Source of the DNA: an uncultured Duncaniella sp.
GTDB taxonomy: Bacteria > Bacteroidota > Bacteroidia > Bacteroidales > Muribaculaceae
Direction of reading: 5' to 3'
NCBI GenBank assembly: GCA_958352885.1
Contig: CATWQI010000019.1
Coordinates: forward strand, 1-18,106
DNA: 18,106 nucleotides
In this document: piece after piece, positions 16,281 to 18,106 of the stretch
How the letters are laid out: each line of letters begins with the position of its first letter
Position numbering within the stretch: position 1 is the stretch's first letter
Program-made: the position numbers and the translations under genes
The notes under the pieces: model-generated
The model's database searches: none
Told to the model about the DNA's origin: nothing
What the model saw: the letters and a program-made list of their open reading frames with translations, nothing else

Positions 16281-17444
16281 TCAGAGCAGTTTCTTCAACT
16301 CGTCCATATCCGGGAGGGTATCTTTTAGCATTTCGGGCATTTCTTTAGTTGTAGTATATGTGGCAACGCCCATCGGTTTGTCGTAGTCCTGCATTACGTA
16401 TTCCACGAAACTTCTGTTAGCCTCCTTGCATAGGACGATTCCGATAGATGGATTTTCATGCGGCTTTTTAACTTTATCATCAAGAATCCGCAGGTAGGTC
16501 ATCAGCTGGGCAAGATAGCTCGACTTGAATTTGCCCGATTTGAGCTCCACTACTACCAGCGCGTTTAGTTCCCGGTTGAAAAACAATAGATCGGGGAAGA
16601 AGTCCTCTGAATATATTTCAAGATGGTACTGATTGCCGACGAAAGCAAAATCCTTACCAAATGTCATTATGAATTTCTTAATATTGTGTACTATCTGTTG
16701 CTCGACTACACGTTCATCAATATCCTGCAAATCACGTTCTCCGATTTCCTCTGTGTTTATGAAATCCAGAAGATAGGAGTCTTTGAATTGCATGACAGCC
16801 TTTCGAGCCAGATTCTTATCCTCAATTCGCTCTATAAAGTTATTAGGAGCTTTTCCGGCTTTTTTATACTCACCTTCTGATACAACTTGTTCGAGGCGTG
16901 GTACTGACATATGTTCTTCAACACACCTTCCCATGTAATAATACCGTTCCTCGTTATTCTTGCATTTGCGAAGTAGTACGGTATGATGAGTGAACGGAGT
17001 TTTAAGATAGTCTTCCATTGGAAATGCCGATGGTGTCTCAATCTTGATTAGACCCAATATATCTTCCACATTGGCAATAAGTTGCAATTCGTCGGTTACA
17101 ACCGACGAATTATCTTTGGTCAAATCGTCGGTTGCAACCGACGATTTAGAGTCTATGAATGACCAACCCTCATAGAATAATCTCATCTCTTTAAGTTGGG
17201 TCTCCCCATATCCCCTAAGTCCAGGAAGAATCTTTCTGAGCCGTTCGCTAATAGCTTTCAATGCCCCGGTTCCCCACACTCCGTTTCTTGTGTTTAAAGA
17301 CACATATTTCCCAATGGCAAAATATGTAAGCAGTTGCACTCGATTGACACCCTTTGCAGCTTCATATTGGCCTTTCAGAATAGCATTCTTTATGGTTTCA
17401 GCCGCATGGTTGTATATCTTGGTTATGTCTAAGCTCTTTTCCAT
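16281..17444 (-). CDS. DUF1016 family PD-(D/E)XK nuclease
   Basis: This 387-residue protein has the two-part layout of the DUF1016/YhcG family. The N-terminal helical domain, about 1-170, contains YFAIGKYVSLNTRNGVWGTG and LRGYGETQLKEMRLFYEGW. The C-terminal PD-(D/E)XK nuclease domain has FPDLLFF with D285 and VVVELKSGKF with E300 and K302; the motif is complete. Family members are common in bacterial mobile and defence loci, but their substrates are mostly unassigned. ATG 17444 is used; a TTG two codons earlier is possible. Residues 100-120 are an in-frame tandem repeat (SSVATDDLTKDN, then SSVVTDELQLIA) that corresponds to two DNA palindromes. A promoter-like pair directly abuts the start codon. 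A small dyad, ATGACT-tc-AGTCAT (16242-16255), lies downstream without a T-tract. Confidence 0.88.
   Translation of the reverse strand: MEKSLDITKIYNHAAETIKNAILKGQYEAAKGVNRVQLLTYFAIGKYVSLNTRNGVWGTGALKAISERLRKILPGLRGYGETQLKEMRLFYEGWSFIDSKSSVATDDLTKDNSSVVTDELQLIANVEDILGLIKIETPSAFPMEDYLKTPFTHHTVLLRKCKNNEERYYYMGRCVEEHMSVPRLEQVVSEGEYKKAGKAPNNFIERIEDKNLARKAVMQFKDSYLLDFINTEEIGERDLQDIDERVVEQQIVHNIKKFIMTFGKDFAFVGNQYHLEIYSEDFFPDLLFFNRELNALVVVELKSGKFKSSYLAQLMTYLRILDDKVKKPHENPSIGIVLCKEANRSFVEYVMQDYDKPMGVATYTTTKEMPEMLKDTLPDMDELKKLL
17086..17147. repeat. two 26-bp palindromes inside the DUF1016 gene
   Basis: Positions 17122-17147 are a perfect 26-bp palindrome (arms AAATCGTCGGTT / AACCGACGATTT around GC). 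Positions 17086-17111 are nearly so (arms AATTCGTCGGTT / AACCGACGAATT around AC). They share the core CGTCGGTT-NN-AACCGACG and repeat with a 36-bp period, so the reading frame is kept and a 12-residue duplication results. They could form cruciforms or mRNA hairpins. Confidence 0.85.
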
Positions 17445-17447
17445 ATG

Positions 17448-17479
17448 CAAATTTACTGATTATTTGTCGGTTGGTCAAA
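17448..17479 (-). promoter_or_regulatory. promoter-like pair abutting the nuclease start
   Basis: On the minus strand, TTTG (17479-17476), a 20-nt spacer and TAAATTTG (17455-17448) match the Bacteroides consensus perfectly. The -7 box ends only 3 nt before ATG 17444, so a transcript from it would be leaderless or nearly so. Either the match is chance or the mRNA is leaderless. Confidence 0.4.
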
Positions 17480-17544
17480 TTTCCTTCGGAATCGCGCACC
17501 GAGCTAAGGTTCGACATGTGCTATTTGCCAACTCGCGAATAAGA

Positions 17545-18106
17545 TTATTTGTTGATTGCCGAAATCACGGCCATGATTTGCTCCGGGGTCATACCCTTTA
17601 GCAATTCGATTGCCTGCTCTTCTTTTGTCGCCCCTGATTCCTCCGGTGCTGTTGCCGAGGATTGTTTCTTGGCGAAGACGTTCCGCAGTGTTTCATCGGT
17701 CTTGGAGGTGTCGAAGCTACCCATATAACGCTCGGTTGTGGCGAGGTTGCTATGGCCGAGGATATTCTTGATGGCAGATGATTCGGCTCCGGACTCTTGC
17801 GCTATATAAGCGAACGAGTGACGGCTGATGTGCATTGACAGTGGTTTCTCTATCTCAGCTTGCTCTGCAATCTTTTTGAGATATTTGTTGATAAGGGCGT
17901 TCTTTGATGAAATATCCTGATACATCTTGTGGCGCAGTTCCGGGCGCATCCTGTCCTTGTCGGCTTGCGTCACATATCCGGCATATTCGGCATCATTTGA
18001 GAGCAATGGGAAAATATAATCCATAGCCTTTGCGTCCTCCCGCCGATAATTGCGCAGGATTTTAATGGCCTGCTCAACGAGAAGAAGGTCGCGCTCTTTA
18101 TGGTTC
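17545..18106 (-). CDS. tyrosine recombinase, C-terminal part (runs off the window)
   Basis: The frame is open to the right edge, so the N-terminus and the first catalytic Arg are outside the window. The visible 186 residues include the end of the catalytic domain: HISRHSF (HxxR), ILGHSNL (the second His) and TERYMGSF with the nucleophilic Tyr. A tail of about 55 residues follows, Ala/Glu-rich, with a helix at the end (EEQAIELLKGMTPEQIMAVI). It is clearly different from the integrase at 1052-2287, so the window carries two integrases in the same orientation. It probably belongs to the element holding the mob genes and helicase cassette, or to a neighbouring one. The codon phase in the window starts at 18105. 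Confidence 0.88.
   Translation of the reverse strand, partial: NHKERDLLLVEQAIKILRNYRREDAKAMDYIFPLLSNDAEYAGYVTQADKDRMRPELRHKMYQDISSKNALINKYLKKIAEQAEIEKPLSMHISRHSFAYIAQESGAESSAIKNILGHSNLATTERYMGSFDTSKTDETLRNVFAKKQSSATAPEESGATKEEQAIELLKGMTPEQIMAVISAINK

Noticed and set aside
16125..16328. 67-codon plus-strand open frame over the iteron block
   Set aside because: Openness follows from the 12-bp repeats, and it runs into the nuclease gene on the other strand.

Overview
The window looks like an accessory (mobile) region of a gut-type Bacteroidales chromosome. Four things suggest this. Several gene starts are preceded by the Bacteroides-type promoter pair (TTTG about 20 nt ahead of TAnnTTTG), and I saw no obvious Shine-Dalgarno sites at the starts I examined. 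The mobilization genes (DUF3408 protein, AlpA-like helix-turn-helix protein, small MobA/MobC-type protein) are a set typical of Bacteroides mobile elements. Two tyrosine recombinases lie near the two ends. Base composition is patchy: the integrases and mob genes look GC-richer, and the central 11 kb is clearly AT-rich.

Layout, left to right. Positions 1-990 hold decayed gene remnants on the minus strand: a small frame with two stops, and the 5' part of a Bacteroidales DNA-binding protein joined out of frame to the 3' end of another gene. A complete tyrosine integrase (1052-2287, minus) follows. Positions 2324-2665 form an integration-junction-like region: GTGTACTA-type repeats, a stretch resembling the 3' end of a tRNA (CCTGTTCTGGGCACCA), a strong hairpin, then a second repeat family (CAGGCAAA).

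Positions 2720-13601 are a self-contained minus-strand cassette with its own promoter and terminator. It encodes a 70-aa XRE-type regulator, a 2900-aa multi-domain helicase, and a 613-aa superfamily 1 helicase starting 1 nt after the giant gene's stop. The giant protein carries, in order, a cold-shock-like fold, a DEDDh 3'-5' exonuclease with all five catalytic residues visible, a RecQ-type SF2 helicase and a UvrD/PcrA-type SF1 helicase. The 613-aa partner has a DUF4145/HEPN-like N-terminal region (weak), a coiled coil and its own UvrD-like motor. I do not recognise this combination as a named system. A nuclease and three helicase motors in a regulator-led operon on a mobile element make an anti-phage or anti-plasmid defence role plausible, but that is inference.

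To the right, 13662-14403 encodes the AlpA-like and DUF3408 proteins (minus). A 930-bp gene-poor spacer follows, then a MobA-like accessory protein (plus) with no relaxase beside it, a terminator and a block of 12-bp iteron-like repeats. Next come a DUF1016 PD-(D/E)XK nuclease gene containing two in-frame 26-bp palindromes, and the C-terminal part of a second tyrosine recombinase running off the right edge. The whole reads as tandem or nested integrative elements carrying a defence-like cargo between remnants of mobilization functions.
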